Source of the DNA: Saccoglossus kowalevskii
Lineage: Eukaryota > Hemichordata > Enteropneusta > Harrimaniidae
Length of the DNA stretch: 30,945 nucleotides
Reading direction: 5' to 3'
NCBI RefSeq assembly: GCF_000003605.2
Contig: NW_003133360.1
Span: forward strand, 46,711 to 77,655
Every line of letters begins with the position of its first letter. The stretch's first letter is position 1. This document shows, in pieces, positions 9,171 to 20,120 of the stretch. The notes under the pieces are model-generated. The model worked only from the letters and a program-made list of their open reading frames with translations, made no database searches and was not told where the DNA came from. A program made the translations under genes and the position numbers.

Positions 9171-9540
9171 TCATGCACACAGCCTCTCCTGGCGATCGTT
9201 TACCGCCTCACCCGACATTACCCTGTGGCCTATACCCGCTCACTCTTCGTCGTGCACACCGCCTCTCACGGCCTTTCTGTACCACCTAATACAAAGGCCC
9301 TGGTTTTTGCGATAATTTTCCGCCTGACCCTACATTATCCTATCGCCTACACCCGCTTACAGCCTCTCTGACATGCACACCGCCTCTGCAAGTCTTTCTT
9401 TACCGCCTATAACAAAATCCCCGGTCTTTGTGATTATTTTCTGCCTTCACTTTATATTTTCATGTCACCTACACCAGCCCCAGCCCCCACCCTCTGCTGC
9501 CCCTCTCCATCGTGCACACCGTCTCCCCCGGCCTTCATGT
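9170..9540 (+). repeat. C-rich degenerate tandem repeat (GTGCACACCGCCTC units)
   Basis: CATGCACACAGCCTCTC at 9173 recurs as (G/A)TGCACACCGCCTC at about 9253, 9373 and 9511. The units of 80-140 bp share GCCTTTCTGTACCGCCTA-like and CCTACACCCGCT-like blocks. The stretch is much richer in C than its surroundings. Three overlapping open frames of 60-75 codons here are products of this composition and carry no motif. Confidence 0.65.
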
Positions 9541-9544
9541 GCCA

Positions 9545-9850
9545 AATATGGTTCAGATTAAACCAATATGTAAATTATTTAATTTGATTCCAAATACAGG
9601 AGAATATCCTGATATTTGGAATATTAGTGTTATTAATCATAACTAAAAAAAGGTGATAGGGCTGAGCCAGGGAATTACAGAGGCATTTCTGTATCTAGCT
9701 GCATTGGCAAAGACTTCTGCATTATCTTAAATAATAAACTCAACAATTTCACAGAGAAAAATAACATTATTTACAATAACCAAGTAGGCTTTCGAAAAAA
9801 ATACCGTACAACTGATCACATTTTTGTTTTAAAAACCACTCACGATGAAC
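9545..9850 (+). mobile_element. Non-LTR retrotransposon reverse transcriptase fragment
   Basis: Plus-strand reading gives KLFNLIPNTGEYPDIWNISV, then a TAA and a one-base shift at an A7 run (about 9643-9650). It resumes as KKGDRAEPGNYRGISVSSCI, then the block QVGFRKKYRTTDHIFVLK. These are the N-terminal fingers motifs of non-LTR reverse transcriptases (K-K-G-D, N-Y-R-G-I, Q-x-G-F-R). The catalytic F-A-D-D part is absent; the fragment stops at the foldback at 9844. It is a dead remnant. The clade is not assigned. Confidence 0.8.
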
Positions 9851-10053
9851 TTTTGACTGGCAAAGTCGAGACTTTTGTTTTACAAAAGGAAATAATTAAT
9901 TGTTTTTAGTCCTTTTGGCGTGATCGCGAAAACTAAGCTGAGCGCTAAAGAAATCCTGTTGCAGTCTCGCTAGTTTTCACGATCACGTTAAAAAGGTTAA
10001 ATTGACAATTAATTATTTAAAGTCCCGACTTTGCCAGTCTAGATGAAGTTCAA
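9844..10053. mobile_element. Foldback (long inverted repeat) element, ~210 bp
   Basis: The left arm has GATGAACTTTTGACTGGC then AAAGTCGAGACTTT, AATAATTAATTG and GCGTGATCGCGAAAACTA. The right arm, read on the other strand, has GAACTTCATCTAGACTGGC, AAAGTCGGGACTTT, AATAATTAATTG and ACGTGATCGTGAAAACTA. The two arms cover almost the whole element, so the single strand would fold into one long imperfect hairpin. It sits at the 3' break of the reverse transcriptase fragment. Confidence 0.75.
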
Positions 10054-10054
10054 C

Positions 10055-10620
10055 ATTTCTCACCGACTGATCACATGATCACCCTGCAACAGAGGTCCGA
10101 TGAATATATTTCTGATTTGGCCTATGACCTCTACCTGCTTGTGATGACAATTCGACAATTAGAAGGACGTTTACGAGGCTTTTTATCGCGTTTTCGAACT
10201 TTCCACAATGCGCATTGAAAATAAAACCTCAGGTCAAATTTCCATACAAATCAAGCAACTTTGCAATCGCTTTGCACAACTTTTTACGCTATTTCTTAGC
10301 ATTGTACATTCAGTTCGTATGGTTCTCTGTTAAATATTTTGAGCTTGATTTCGATCGAATTTGGATTAATTTTAACTGCGAGGTTCGGTAGGACAACAAC
10401 TTAGGAAATATTTGTAATCACATTTTTACAATCGCTTTTCACAACTTTGTACATTATTTCTCAACATTATACGTTGAGTTCGTGTGACAGTCTGGTAACA
10501 CGTATAAGGTTTTTTCTTGATTTTTTTTAACTATTGTTGTTAACTTTCGGTAGATAAACCAATCAGGTCACACTTACAAACAAATTAAACAACGCAACAA
10601 ACGATTTTCACAGTTTTGCC
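10055..10620 (+). repeat. Family B repeats, copy 2
   Basis: Contains CTGATCACATGATCACC near 10067, GGCCTATGACCTCTACCTG near 10118, and two rounds of the ATCGCTTT(T/G)CACAACTTT and TAACTGCGAGGTTCGG blocks (about 10270-10400 and 10430-10560). The block from 10055 has a counterpart at 17230-17500 in the same orientation. No coding sequence is seen. Confidence 0.6.
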
Positions 10621-10924
10621 ACTCTGTTTAAATATCCTAGAGCCACCATTGTCGAATAGAGTGGTCAATTTGTTATTGGAGGAAATCTAATACATGTAAT
10701 AATAATATTCTGTTTACAAGCGATGTTCAATGCGTCACACATCAGTGTACAATACATGAATACAAATCACATTGAAAGAAAAATTTACTGTTTTCTAAAC
10801 CGATGGCTTCTCTTAAAAATATTGTTATTGATTGACCAATGGATGAAGAGTGGAAGTTCATTACACAAAAGGGGGCATAATTGCTAAAGGAACGCCAACC
10901 ATATGATTATGTGGTACATTTTGA
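10621..10924. other. No gene seen
   Basis: AT-rich, without open frames or repeats that I can support. It lies between the family B repeat and the 3' end of the reverse transcriptase remnant. Confidence 0.5.
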
Positions 10925-11993
10925 ATCTTATCTTTTCAATTTGAAAAAAAGATCGGTGTTAGATGACTTGAGACCACTATGACCCCGGCCGTTTCATAAT
11001 GGTCAACCAAGTCACATAAATAAATTGGAGCAAAATTATTTAAAATTGTATAGACAGTCAATAGTACTTTAAAATGTATTCTTTCACGAATGCGTAGCCA
11101 ATGCAAATTGTGGTGATGTAATGTGGTCAGATATGAGTCTGGCTGCTGCATTTTGTACAGATTGAAGTTTGTCTAGCTAAAATTAAGGGCATCCATAAAA
11201 TGTAATAATACAGTAGTCTAATCTCGACGTCACAAATGCATGCACTAATTTAATCGTAGCCGCTTTATCTAATAGATTCCGGATTTTACTAATGCGATAA
11301 TGTGTAAAGTAAGCTGACTTACAAATCTGATTAATATGGTGCCCTAAATCACCATCAGTTTCAAAATGGACTCCAAGAGTACGGACTGAGCTAGAAAGAT
11401 GTACGCCACACCTACCGATTCTCAATGAGTTCCACATCTCAACGTTCTTTTTAAAACGCGATGAAAAACTTCAGTCTTGCCAGGGTTGAGAATTAACATG
11501 TTCGAATTCAGCCAGGCACGGATATCTTCAACACACATCTTGATGCGATTAATTGAATCAGATGGCTTATTACAAATTACATATAGCTGAGAATCATCGG
11601 CATATAGCATAAAATAAATATTATACCAGTAAATATGTCTTCGAGGGGCACCGTGTAAAATGTAAATAGAATCGGGCCAAGGACGGAGTCTTGGGGGACA
11701 CCGAATAACAAATTAGATGGTGGCGATAATAATAAGGAGTCAAGCAAAACATTGAATGAAAGATCTGTGAGATAGGAAATGAACCATTGTAGAACTTTGC
11801 CTGTAATATCAAAACGATGTTGGAGACGATGAATTAGAATAGAGTGATTCAAGGTATCAAACGCGGCGGAAAGATCCTTTTTAATGTTAAGTGCATTCAT
11901 TATATCATTATGAATATTCAATATTGCAGTTTTTGAACTGGAAATTTTCAAATTTATTTGAACATTAAAGGAAATTGTTACGATATTCTGCAA
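10925..11993 (-). mobile_element. CR1/L2-type non-LTR retrotransposon remnant (RT domain)
   Basis: Minus-strand frames joined by shifts and stops give a near-complete palm of a non-LTR reverse transcriptase. At 11993-11577: DLSAAFDTLNHSILIHRL, then FGVPQDSVLGPILF. At 11610-11422: LYADDSQLY, then LILNPGKTEV. At 11437-11183: SVRTLGVHF and SRLDYC. At 11151-10936: a C-terminal thumb with LRIRERIHFKVLL and APIYLCDL. The catalytic YADD is intact, but GVPQGS has become GVPQDS, about eight residues are missing before DLSAAFDT, and there are at least three frame breaks. The DLSAAFDT and HRL..G..L.WF.SYL style fits the CR1/L2/Rex1 group. Endonuclease and ORF1 are absent (5'-truncated). Confidence 0.85.
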
Positions 11994-12157
11994 AATTGTT
12001 TTTCATACCAGTCACAAATTTGGATCACAAAACAAAATCAAAGAAAGCTTAGAAAGAACTCCCGTGTGCTGAGAGTATCAGAGACGCAGTAAAAATTAAT
12101 TCAAAATTTCTTATACTTGAGATATTGATGGAAAAGCTGAAAACTAATTACTGTAGA

Positions 12158-12352
12158 ATACTTTATGTTCGCTTGGAATTAATTTTCGCTATTTTAGCTG
12201 AAGGGATGACTCAGTGAAAATAAAATCCAGTGAATATACCTTTTTTCTTTTATTTTACATTAAACTTGTCAAAACTCAGTGAAAATAAATTTCATACAAA
12301 ACGCTTGAATAGTGTTTTCAGGGAAAATTAATTCCAGCTAAAATAAAGTATG
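12158..12352. mobile_element. Small MITE with ~30-bp imperfect terminal inverted repeats
   Basis: The left end reads ATACTTTATGTTCGCTTGG then AATTAATTTTCGC. The right end, on the other strand, reads ATACTTTATTTTAGCTGG then AATTAATTTTCCC. Inside, CTCAGTGAAAATAAA occurs twice. No open frame is present. The family and target duplication are not determined. Confidence 0.6.
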
Positions 12353-12379
12353 CAAATCAGAAAATTAAAATGAACAGAG

Positions 12380-13560
12380 TGTAAAACTAATAAGGTCTGC
12401 GCAATGTAACAGACCATCTATGTACAAAGTTTCATTGAAATGTGATCAGAACCAAACAATTATGAATTATTATGCTAATTAGGGAATTTATGTGAACAGA
12501 TTTTAACCCAAAACTGATCATATTTGTACATTGTCCTAGAGCATCTATGTACGAAGTGTCATTGAAATGTGATGATTAGTACCTGACATATCAGTGTGAA
12601 AGTTGAAAATTTATCAATTATGCAAATAAAGTGATTAATATGCACAATCATTTACCCCAAAACTAATCAGATCTCTACATAGTCCTATGTACCAAGTTTC
12701 ATTGAATGTCATGATTAGTACTTGAGATATACATCAGAAAATTAACTAATTATGCAAATTAGATTAATATGCACAAATATTTATCCCAAAACAATCGATC
12801 TCTGCATAGTGCTTGAGTATCTAAGTACCATGTTTCAATGAAATGTAATGCTTACTACTTGAAATATCAAAAGCTGAAAATTAATTTATTATGCAAATTA
12901 GGTAATAAATATATACTGATATTACCCTAAAAACTACTAGGCCTGTGCAGTGTCCTATGACATCTAGGTACCAAGTTTCATTGAAATGTGATGATTAGTA
13001 GTTGAGATATCAGTGGAAAAGCAGAAAATTTACTAATCATTATGCAAATTAGGTAATTAATATGCACAGATTTTCACCTAAAACTAAGCAAACCCTGGCA
13101 TTAGTTCAGAGCATATATGAACCAAGTTTCATCATAATCCAAAGAGTGCTTCCTTAGATATCAGTGGAACAGTCACGGAACAGGTGAAAATTAGCTAAGT
13201 ATCATGCAAATTAGGTAATTAATATGCACAGAGTTTTACTAAAAGCTAATCAAATCTGCGCATAAGCTCAGATCATCTATGTACAAAGTTTCATCAAAAT
13301 TCAATGAGTGGTTCTTCAGATATCAGTGGAACAGTCAAGGAACAGCTAAAAATAAGCTAATTATCATGCAAATTAGGTAATTCATATGCATGGATTTCTA
13401 CCAAAACCTAATCAAATCTGTGCATTGGCCCAGAGCATCTATGCACCAAATTTCATCACAAACCGATGTATGATTCTTGAGATATCAGTGGGACAGACGG
13501 ACACACACACACACATACAGACAGGGTAACTGCAAAGACTCCCATTGTGTGCTTCGTGAA
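12380..13560 (+). repeat. Degenerate tandem array, ~125-165 bp units (family A, copy 2)
   Basis: About eight units, with the anchor CATCTATGTACCAAGTTTCAT near 12416, 12541, 12680, 12817, 12961, 13110, 13275 and 13437. Each unit also carries GAGATATCAGTGGAA, an ATTATGCAAATTAGGTAATT block and an AAAACTAATCAGATCTG block. It ends in GGACAGACGGACACACACAC near 13490-13520. This is the same family as 540-1420 but better preserved. A CAGACAG/CACACA tail after such a unit resembles the 3' ends of some RTE-like retroposons (inference). Confidence 0.8.
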
Positions 13561-14080
13561 ATACTTTCGTTTGGTTTCGAAACAAACATGGAAAAGACAT
13601 AAAGCATTTTTTTGTATTTTTATTACAAAAGAAAGTCGTGCTGGTTATTTTGATAATTTAAGTTTATAGAATGTTTTAAAATTTGCACGTATTTTCAATG
13701 CACAACTCACCCTTGTGGTCGGCTATAGTGGATGTCAGCTATTTAAATTGCGTACAAAGCTGTACAAAATGAGTGCAAAGTTGGTAGAATAGCGTGTATG
13801 TTTGAACTAAGTTGTTGTCATATCTAACTGTGAAATTATAAAGTACGAAAAGTGAATTAAATGCAAGTGAAAGTCTTGTATATTAGGATAGTGCCTTATG
13901 AGCTGACCGTAACATGTTCTAAAACATCCTAAAACGATAGGAAAAGCATTAGAAAAGTAGGTGGGTTTGCTAATACATTTTACCAAAGTCATTGTAATAT
14001 CGACCCCGCAGTTAAAAATTTGAAATTCGAAACACTTCCAAACATTAAATGGCCGGCAATTGGAATAAAATTCAAATGAT

Positions 14081-14180
14081 CCCAGTAGTCAAGTGGTCAT
14101 GTGATGGACCTGTCACAAAAATTAAGATCAATAGCGCGTGCCTCGTAATTGCATAGAAGACTACTTGAGCTAACAAGCTT
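14081..14180 (+). ncRNA. 5S-rRNA-like segment, family C unit 1
   Basis: TGTCACAAAAATTAAGATCA is followed by AGCGCGTGCCTCGTAATTGC and ATAGAAGACTAC. It is the most diverged of the four copies from 5S rRNA, but it is colinear with the copy at 14541-14634. Confidence 0.45.
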
Positions 14181-14540
14181 GTTAAATACATTTTTTGGGG
14201 GTTCCGAAACAAACATGGAAAAGACATAAAGTATTTTTTTGTATTTTTATTATTGAAATGTAACACCTTTATAGCAGAAAGTCGTGCTGGTTGTTTTGAT
14301 AATTTAAGTTTATAGAATGTTTAAAAATTTGCACGTAGTTTCAGTGCACAACTCCCTCTTGCGGTCGGCTATAGTGGATGTCAGCTATTAAAATTGCGTA
14401 CTAAGCTGTACAAAGTGAGTGCAAAGTTGGTAGAATAGCGTGTATGTTTCAACTAAGCTGTTGTCATATCTGACCGTGTGACCTATGTGGCATATCTAAC
14501 ATTAAATGGCCGCCAATTCGAATAAAATTTAAATGGTCCC

Positions 14541-14634
14541 AGTAGTCGAGTGGTAATCTGATGGCCTGTCACAAAAGTTAAGATCAAACGGCCGTGGCTA
14601 GTAATTGCATGGGTGACTACTCAAGCTAACAAGC
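14541..14634 (+). ncRNA. 5S-rRNA-like segment, family C unit 2 (best preserved)
   Basis: TCACAAAAGTTAAGATCAA then CGGCCGTGGCTAGTAATTGC then ATGGGTGACTAC parallels the 5S rRNA internal promoter region (GATCACCGAAGTTAAGCA, CGGGCCTGGCTAGTACTTGG, ATGGGTGACC). The A-box-like, intermediate and C-box-like blocks are in the right order with nearly the right spacing. The outer helices of 5S are not recognisable, so this is a derived element, not a 5S gene. Polymerase III activity is possible but unproven. Confidence 0.6.
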
Positions 14635-15489
14635 AGGTTAAATACAATTTTTTTGTTAAATACAATTTTCTTGGTTCCGAAACAAACATGGAGAAGACAT
14701 AAAGCATTTTTTTGTATTTTTATTATTGAAATGTAACACCTTTATAGTAGAAAGTCGTGCTGGTTATTTTGATAATTTAAGTTTATAGAATGTTTCAAAA
14801 TTTGCACGTATTTTCAATGCACAACTCCCTCTTGTGGTCGGCTATAGTGGATGTCAGCTATTTAAATTGCGTACAAAGCTGTACAAAGTGAATGCAAAGT
14901 TGGTAGAATAGCGTGTATGTTTGAACTAAGTTGTTGTCATATCTAACCGTAAAATTATAAAGTACTAAAAGTGAATAAAATGCAAGTGAAAGTCTCGTAT
15001 ATTAGGATAGTGCCCTATGAGCTTACCGTAACATGTTCTAAAACATCCTAAAAGGATAGGAAAAGCATTAGAAAAGTAGGTGGGTTTGCTGATACATTTT
15101 ACCTATTAAAGTCATTGTAATATCGACCCCACAGTTAAAAATATAGAAAAAATGAGCAAATGTGTTGGAAAAGCCTCATATATTAGCAGATTATACCACT
15201 ATGAAAGCGTGAAATGATAAACAAACTGCTTACAAAGTAGTGAAAAGTGGTTGTAAAGTTAGCAAAATTACATGGAAATGTGACCTATGTTGTTATATTA
15301 TCGAGACCCATCGCTAACAGTTAGAAAAAGTCAATAAATATGTCGTAAATGGTCGTCTACTTTCGTACTGACTTTCAAAGCATGGAAAGGTCATAGGTCA
15401 ACTTACGAAAGGCACACGTGAAACGAATGACAATTCGAAACACTTCCTAACTTTAAATGGCTGCTAATTCCAATGAAATTCAAATGATC

Positions 15490-15586
15490 TCAATTGTCGC
15501 GCGGTCATGTGATGGACCTGTCACAAAAGTTAAGATCAATAGCGCGTGCCTCGTAATTGCATAGAAGACTACTTGAGCTAACAAGC
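15490..15586 (+). ncRNA. 5S-rRNA-like segment, family C unit 3
   Basis: TCACAAAAGTTAAGATCAAT then AGCGCGTGCCTCGTAATTGC then ATAGAAGACTAC. It is nearly identical to the copy at 14081-14180, which indicates these two units share a recent duplication. Confidence 0.5.
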
Positions 15587-16807
15587 TTGTTAAATACATT
15601 TTTTTGGGGTTCTGAAACAAACATGGAAAAGACATAAAGCATTTTTTTGTATTTTTATTATTGAAATGTAACACCTTTATATAGTTTAAAGTCGTGCTGG
15701 TTATTTTGATAATTTAAGTTTATAGAATGTTTTAAAATTTGCACGTATTTTCAATGCACAACTCCCTCTTGCGGTCGGCTATAGTGGATGTCACCTAATA
15801 AAATTGCGTACAAAGTTGTAAAAAGTGAGTGCAAAGTTGGTAGAATAGCGTGTATGTTTGAACTAAGTTGTTGTCATATCTAACTGTGAAATTATAAAAT
15901 ACGAAAAGTGAATAAAATGCAAGTGAAAGTCTCGTATATTAGGATAGTGCCCTATGAGCTGACCGTAACATGTTCTAAAACATCCTAAAACGATAGGAAA
16001 AGCATTAGAAAAGTAGGTGGGTTTGCCAATACATTTTACCTAAGTCATTGTAATATCGACCCCACAGTTAAAAATATAGAAAAAATGAGCAAATGTGTTG
16101 GAAAGCCTCATATATTAGCAGATTATACCACTATGAAAGCGTGAAATGATAAACAAACTGCTTACAAAGTAGTGAAAAGTGGTTGTAAAGTTAGCAAAAT
16201 TACATGGAAATGTGACCTGCGTTGTTATATTATCGAGACCCATAGTTAAATGTTAGGAAAAGTGAATAAATATGTCGTAAATGGCCGTTTACTATCGTAC
16301 TGACTTTCGAAGCATAGAAAGGTCATAAGTCAACTTACGAAAGACACACGTAAAACGTATGACGATTCGAAACACTTCCAAACATTAAATGGCCGCCAAT
16401 TGGAATAAAATAATACATTTTACCTAAGTTATTGTAATATCGACCCCACAGTTAAAAATATAGAACAAATGAGCAAATGTGTTGGAAAAGCCTCATATAT
16501 TAGCAGATTGTACCACTATGAAACCGTGAAATGAGTAAACAAACTGCATACAAAGTAGTGAAAAGTGGTTGTAAAGTTAGCAAACTTACATGGAAATGTG
16601 ACCTATATTGTTATATTATCGAGACCCATCGTTAAATGTTAGAAAAGTGAATAAATATATCGTTAATGGCCGTTTACTATCGTACTGACTTTCGAAGCAT
16701 GGATAGGTCATAGGTCAACTTACGAAAGACACACGTGCAAACGAATGGAATTTCGAAACACTTTCAAACATTAATCGGCTGCCAATTCCAATGAAATTCA
16801 AATGATC

Positions 16808-16904
16808 TCAGTAGTTGCGTTGTCATGTGATGGACCTATCACAAAAGTTAAGATCAATCGGGCGTGACTAGTAATTGCATGAGAGACTACTTGAGCTAAC
16901 AAGC
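16808..16904 (+). ncRNA. 5S-rRNA-like segment, family C unit 4
   Basis: ATCACAAAAGTTAAGATCAA then TCGGGCGTGACTAGTAATTG then CATGAGAGACTAC. The CAATCGGGCGTG block is shared with the minus-strand copy at 8428-8490. Confidence 0.55.
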
Positions 16905-17220
16905 TGGTGAAATACATTTTTTTGGATCCTAAACAAACATGAAGACATAAAGCATGTTTTTGTATTTTTATTATTGAAATGTAACACCTTTATAGTAGAA
17001 AGTCGTGCTGGTTATTTTGATAATTTAAGTTTACAGAATGTTTTAAAATGTGCTCGTAGTTTCAATGCACAACTCCCTCTTGCGGTCGGCTATAGTGGAT
17101 GTCAGCTATTAAAATTGCGTACAAAGCTGTACAAAGTGAATGCAAAGTTGGTAGAATAGCATGTATGTTTGAACTAAGTTGATGTCATATCTAACCGTGA
17201 CGGGAGTCAAAAATAGTTCC

Positions 17221-17500
17221 GATAGGAGATTTTCTCATGCAAGTATCTCTCCCGATGATCTTAACATTTCCACAGGTCGATCACATGATCAATTTGCTAT
17301 AGAAGTTTGATGAATATTGGCCATTTAATATTTGGAGATGCAGATTCAAAATATAAATTTCTTTTCACAACTTTGTATATTATTTATTAACATTATACAT
17401 TGAGTACGTACGACTGTCTGGTAACGCGTAATAGACCTTTTCTTGAATTTGTTATTATTTTTATTAACTTTAACTGCAGGTTCAGTATTTGTTTTCTTTT
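17221..17500 (+). repeat. Family B repeat, copy 3
   Basis: CATTTCCACAGGTCGATCAC then ATGATCA, GATGAATATTGGCC, CTTTTCACAACTTTGTATAT and GACTGTCTGGTAACGCGTAA correspond block by block to 10055-10560, with a deletion between the two halves. Confidence 0.65.
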
Positions 17501-19997
17501 CTATTGAGGCTGCAACCTCCATCAGAATTTTGCACAAATGGTGCTGGATATAGTAAATTTGTCTGTGATTGATTCATACACACAAACTAAGCTGATGGTG
17601 ATTTCCAACAGGCATGTGTAGTGGTAGAGGGGATTAAAATGGATTCACTTAATATAAATACAAATAAGTGTAGCAACCATCAAACAGAATAGACAGTATG
17701 AAAACAGCGAATAATAACATTTTCACAACTTTCAATTTTTTAAATCCAATTCTCTCAAAACGGTTGTCATAGAGACAAAATAATAAATGAAGAGACAACA
17801 TGTTAAATTCTATAGTATATTTCATATAGCTTAAAATGAAATTGCATAACAATTATACATTTACATGTGTCTTTACCTCGCGACAAAACTGACAGTAATA
17901 TAACCGCACTTCAGCTACAAATATAGAAGCATTATCCTATAATTGCCAAAAATTCATTCAATTTAAATGTAAGTTTGTTTGCTTTTCTAATTAGTTTTTA
18001 AATACATTTCAATGTTATGTCATATTAAACACTTGCATCTCAAAATATTTGTCAGTATTGAAATTCATAAACATGACGTAAAATCAGAAACATTGCTATA
18101 ATTGCACCAAAAATAACAAAAAAAATCAACTTATCAAGACAGGAGATAAGTGCTCTCGCTATACAGTGACTGTACTGGAAATTTTACTATTAACAGGTTT
18201 CCATTTTATTCATTTCCTAGAAACTACTGAAACAATAAACGTCACTAATAAAGGCATTACAATATTAAAAATAAAAAGTAGTGAAATACTTGCCAAACTG
18301 TAAACATTAAAAATGTTTGCAATTTCCGCATTGCATGGCATTCAGGAAAAGAAAATTCAGTGACACTCTGTTGTAGGACCCCAGGAAAAATTTCACTGCT
18401 AAAAATTTCATGAAATTCACAAAAAAATTACGAAAATAAAGCAGTTGACATCATTCTAAGTAAACATTATATTTTAGCAAGTCACATACACTGTATCATT
18501 GTCACAATATATTAGTTATGCTTGAATGATGTAAAAATTCCATGACAAGCTAGAATATATACATCGGTCAAACGTCAGTAAGAAATAAGGCCAGTCACTA
18601 ACATTGAGGAGATCTTGCAAACAAAAACAAAACATAAAATTGTCAAACATAGTTAATAATAATAAAAATTGCTACCAGTGTCCTAGGCATAGTATTTGAA
18701 TTTATAAACTGCTAGTTAAGATTGCAAAAATCCACATATAGATATAAAACATTGATGTTTCCAGGCATACTAATTTTGCAACTGTACAGCGCCCTCTATT
18801 GACAAAATGTTTTGCAAAAAAAAATCTCCACATCGCTTAGTTTTTGAAAAATAATTTGACCACGAACATTTTTTTTTGTTGGCACATAATATTTTGTTTA
18901 GCACCCCACGATACTACAAATAAACTCAATTGCACCCACAAATCCAAGGATGCCAATATATTGTTAAAACGAATACAAATTCATTATCTTTGGTTTCAAT
19001 CGTATTCTCTAATATTACATAACTAATGTTTGTTTATCAAGCACAAACGCGCATAAACACTACACCAGAAACAACTTAAAAAAAGAAGTTTACAAGAAAA
19101 CAAACTTAATACACTGCTTTTGTTCAAAGCTGTGGCTAAATTGAGTACTTGAATATAACAGTACAATTGTATTTGATTCATGCTTTAACAAATCTGACAA
19201 CAAAATCTTCAATAAATTATTGCTACTCTGAATTACATGTATATAGAATCAAATAATATATTAAATGCTTTGCAAGCTATGTGGTAAACTATGTTGTATA
19301 TACAATAAGTTGTCTCGTTCATCACTAATCAACTAATTCACAGTCATTCACTCTGGGCTTTCATCACATGGTTTGTGTGTGAGCTGATATAAAAACATCT
19401 TGAGAAAAAACAAGAAATGAACTTATTCTGAGTATCTAAAAGAATTCTTTCTAAACTAAAACTAAGTTCCCCTCCAATACTAGGAATCTGTGAAGTAGAA
19501 TTTGGAGTAACCACATTTAACTGAATAAACTAATATTTTGGTTACAATACTCGTATGCACATGTTAATTAAAGCTGCTCCACTCACTAATGTAAGTAAAA
19601 ATTACTACTGTTGAATACAAGAGATGGTGTGATATATATTAGCAATTACATAGGAGAAGATAGCATACCAGGCACACATTGTCAAAGACACATACAATAT
19701 TTGCTTTATTAGTAGTGCATGCACTCATGTAAATTACATTGGTCTTTTTATTGTCAAAATAAGTAATATTTTAATAATTCTGTATACAACAGATGCTATT
19801 TTTTGTTTATATACACCTTTTTGGCAAATGCAGTTCTAATAAAGCAAATACGGTCCATGCATTACAGCCACTCAGGCCATTCAAGACTGGATTTTCTGGT
19901 GAAAGTGAAAATTAAGCATCATGTTAAATTAGTATCAAATGAGATGATGTCACCGCATCACTGGATAGACATTGATGTCAGTAAAGTGATGAACCAG
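17501..19997. other. Intergenic AT-rich sequence, no gene seen
   Basis: There are many short A and T runs and no open frame with protein character. A 72-codon open frame at 19803-20021 (plus) runs into the 32-bp minisatellite and has no motif. The region lies downstream of the minus-strand EHD gene and may include distal 3' flank. Confidence 0.5.
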
Positions 19998-20120
19998 GCA
20001 TGTACTAGTGTTGGGGTGTAGGACTATGGGCATGTACTAGTGTTGGGGTGTAGGACTATGGGCATGTACTAGTGTTGGGGTGTAGGACTATGGGCATGTA
20101 CTAGTGTTGGGTTGTAGCAC
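19998..20120 (+). repeat. 32-bp minisatellite, about four copies
   Basis: GCATGTACTAGTGTTGGGGT followed by GTAGGACTATGG starts at 19998, 20030, 20062 and 20094, an exact 32-bp period. The first three copies are essentially identical; the fourth has GGGTTGTAGCAC instead. The near identity indicates recent expansion. Confidence 0.95.

Larger units (their letters stand above)
13565..17220 (+). repeat. Long complex tandem repeat (family C), unit ~0.5-1.3 kb
   Basis: The anchor GAAACAAACATGGAAAAGAC followed by an A/T-rich TTTGTATTTTTATT block occurs at about 13579, 14206, 14679, 15614 and 16930. Downstream of each is a block with GGTCGGCTATAGTGGATGTC. The units differ in length (about 627, 473, 935 and 1316 bp) because of internal deletions. 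The longest also has a ~380-bp internal duplication (about 16030-16410 and 16412-16770). Units end with a 5S-rRNA-like segment. Short open frames of about 61-64 codons on either strand recur because the unit recurs. Confidence 0.85.

Noticed and set aside
9062-9561. Three overlapping plus-strand open frames of 62-75 codons
   Set aside because: They are by-products of the C-rich tandem repeat; their residues mirror the repeat unit and no motif is present.
14541-14634. Functional 5S rRNA gene
   Set aside because: Only the central promoter-like part is similar. The terminal helices are not recognisable, and no T-run terminator lies at the expected distance.
13807-17159. Recurring 61-64 codon open frames on both strands
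   Set aside because: They occur at the same place in each family C unit. The reading is low-complexity, and copies differ by changes not biased toward synonymous sites.
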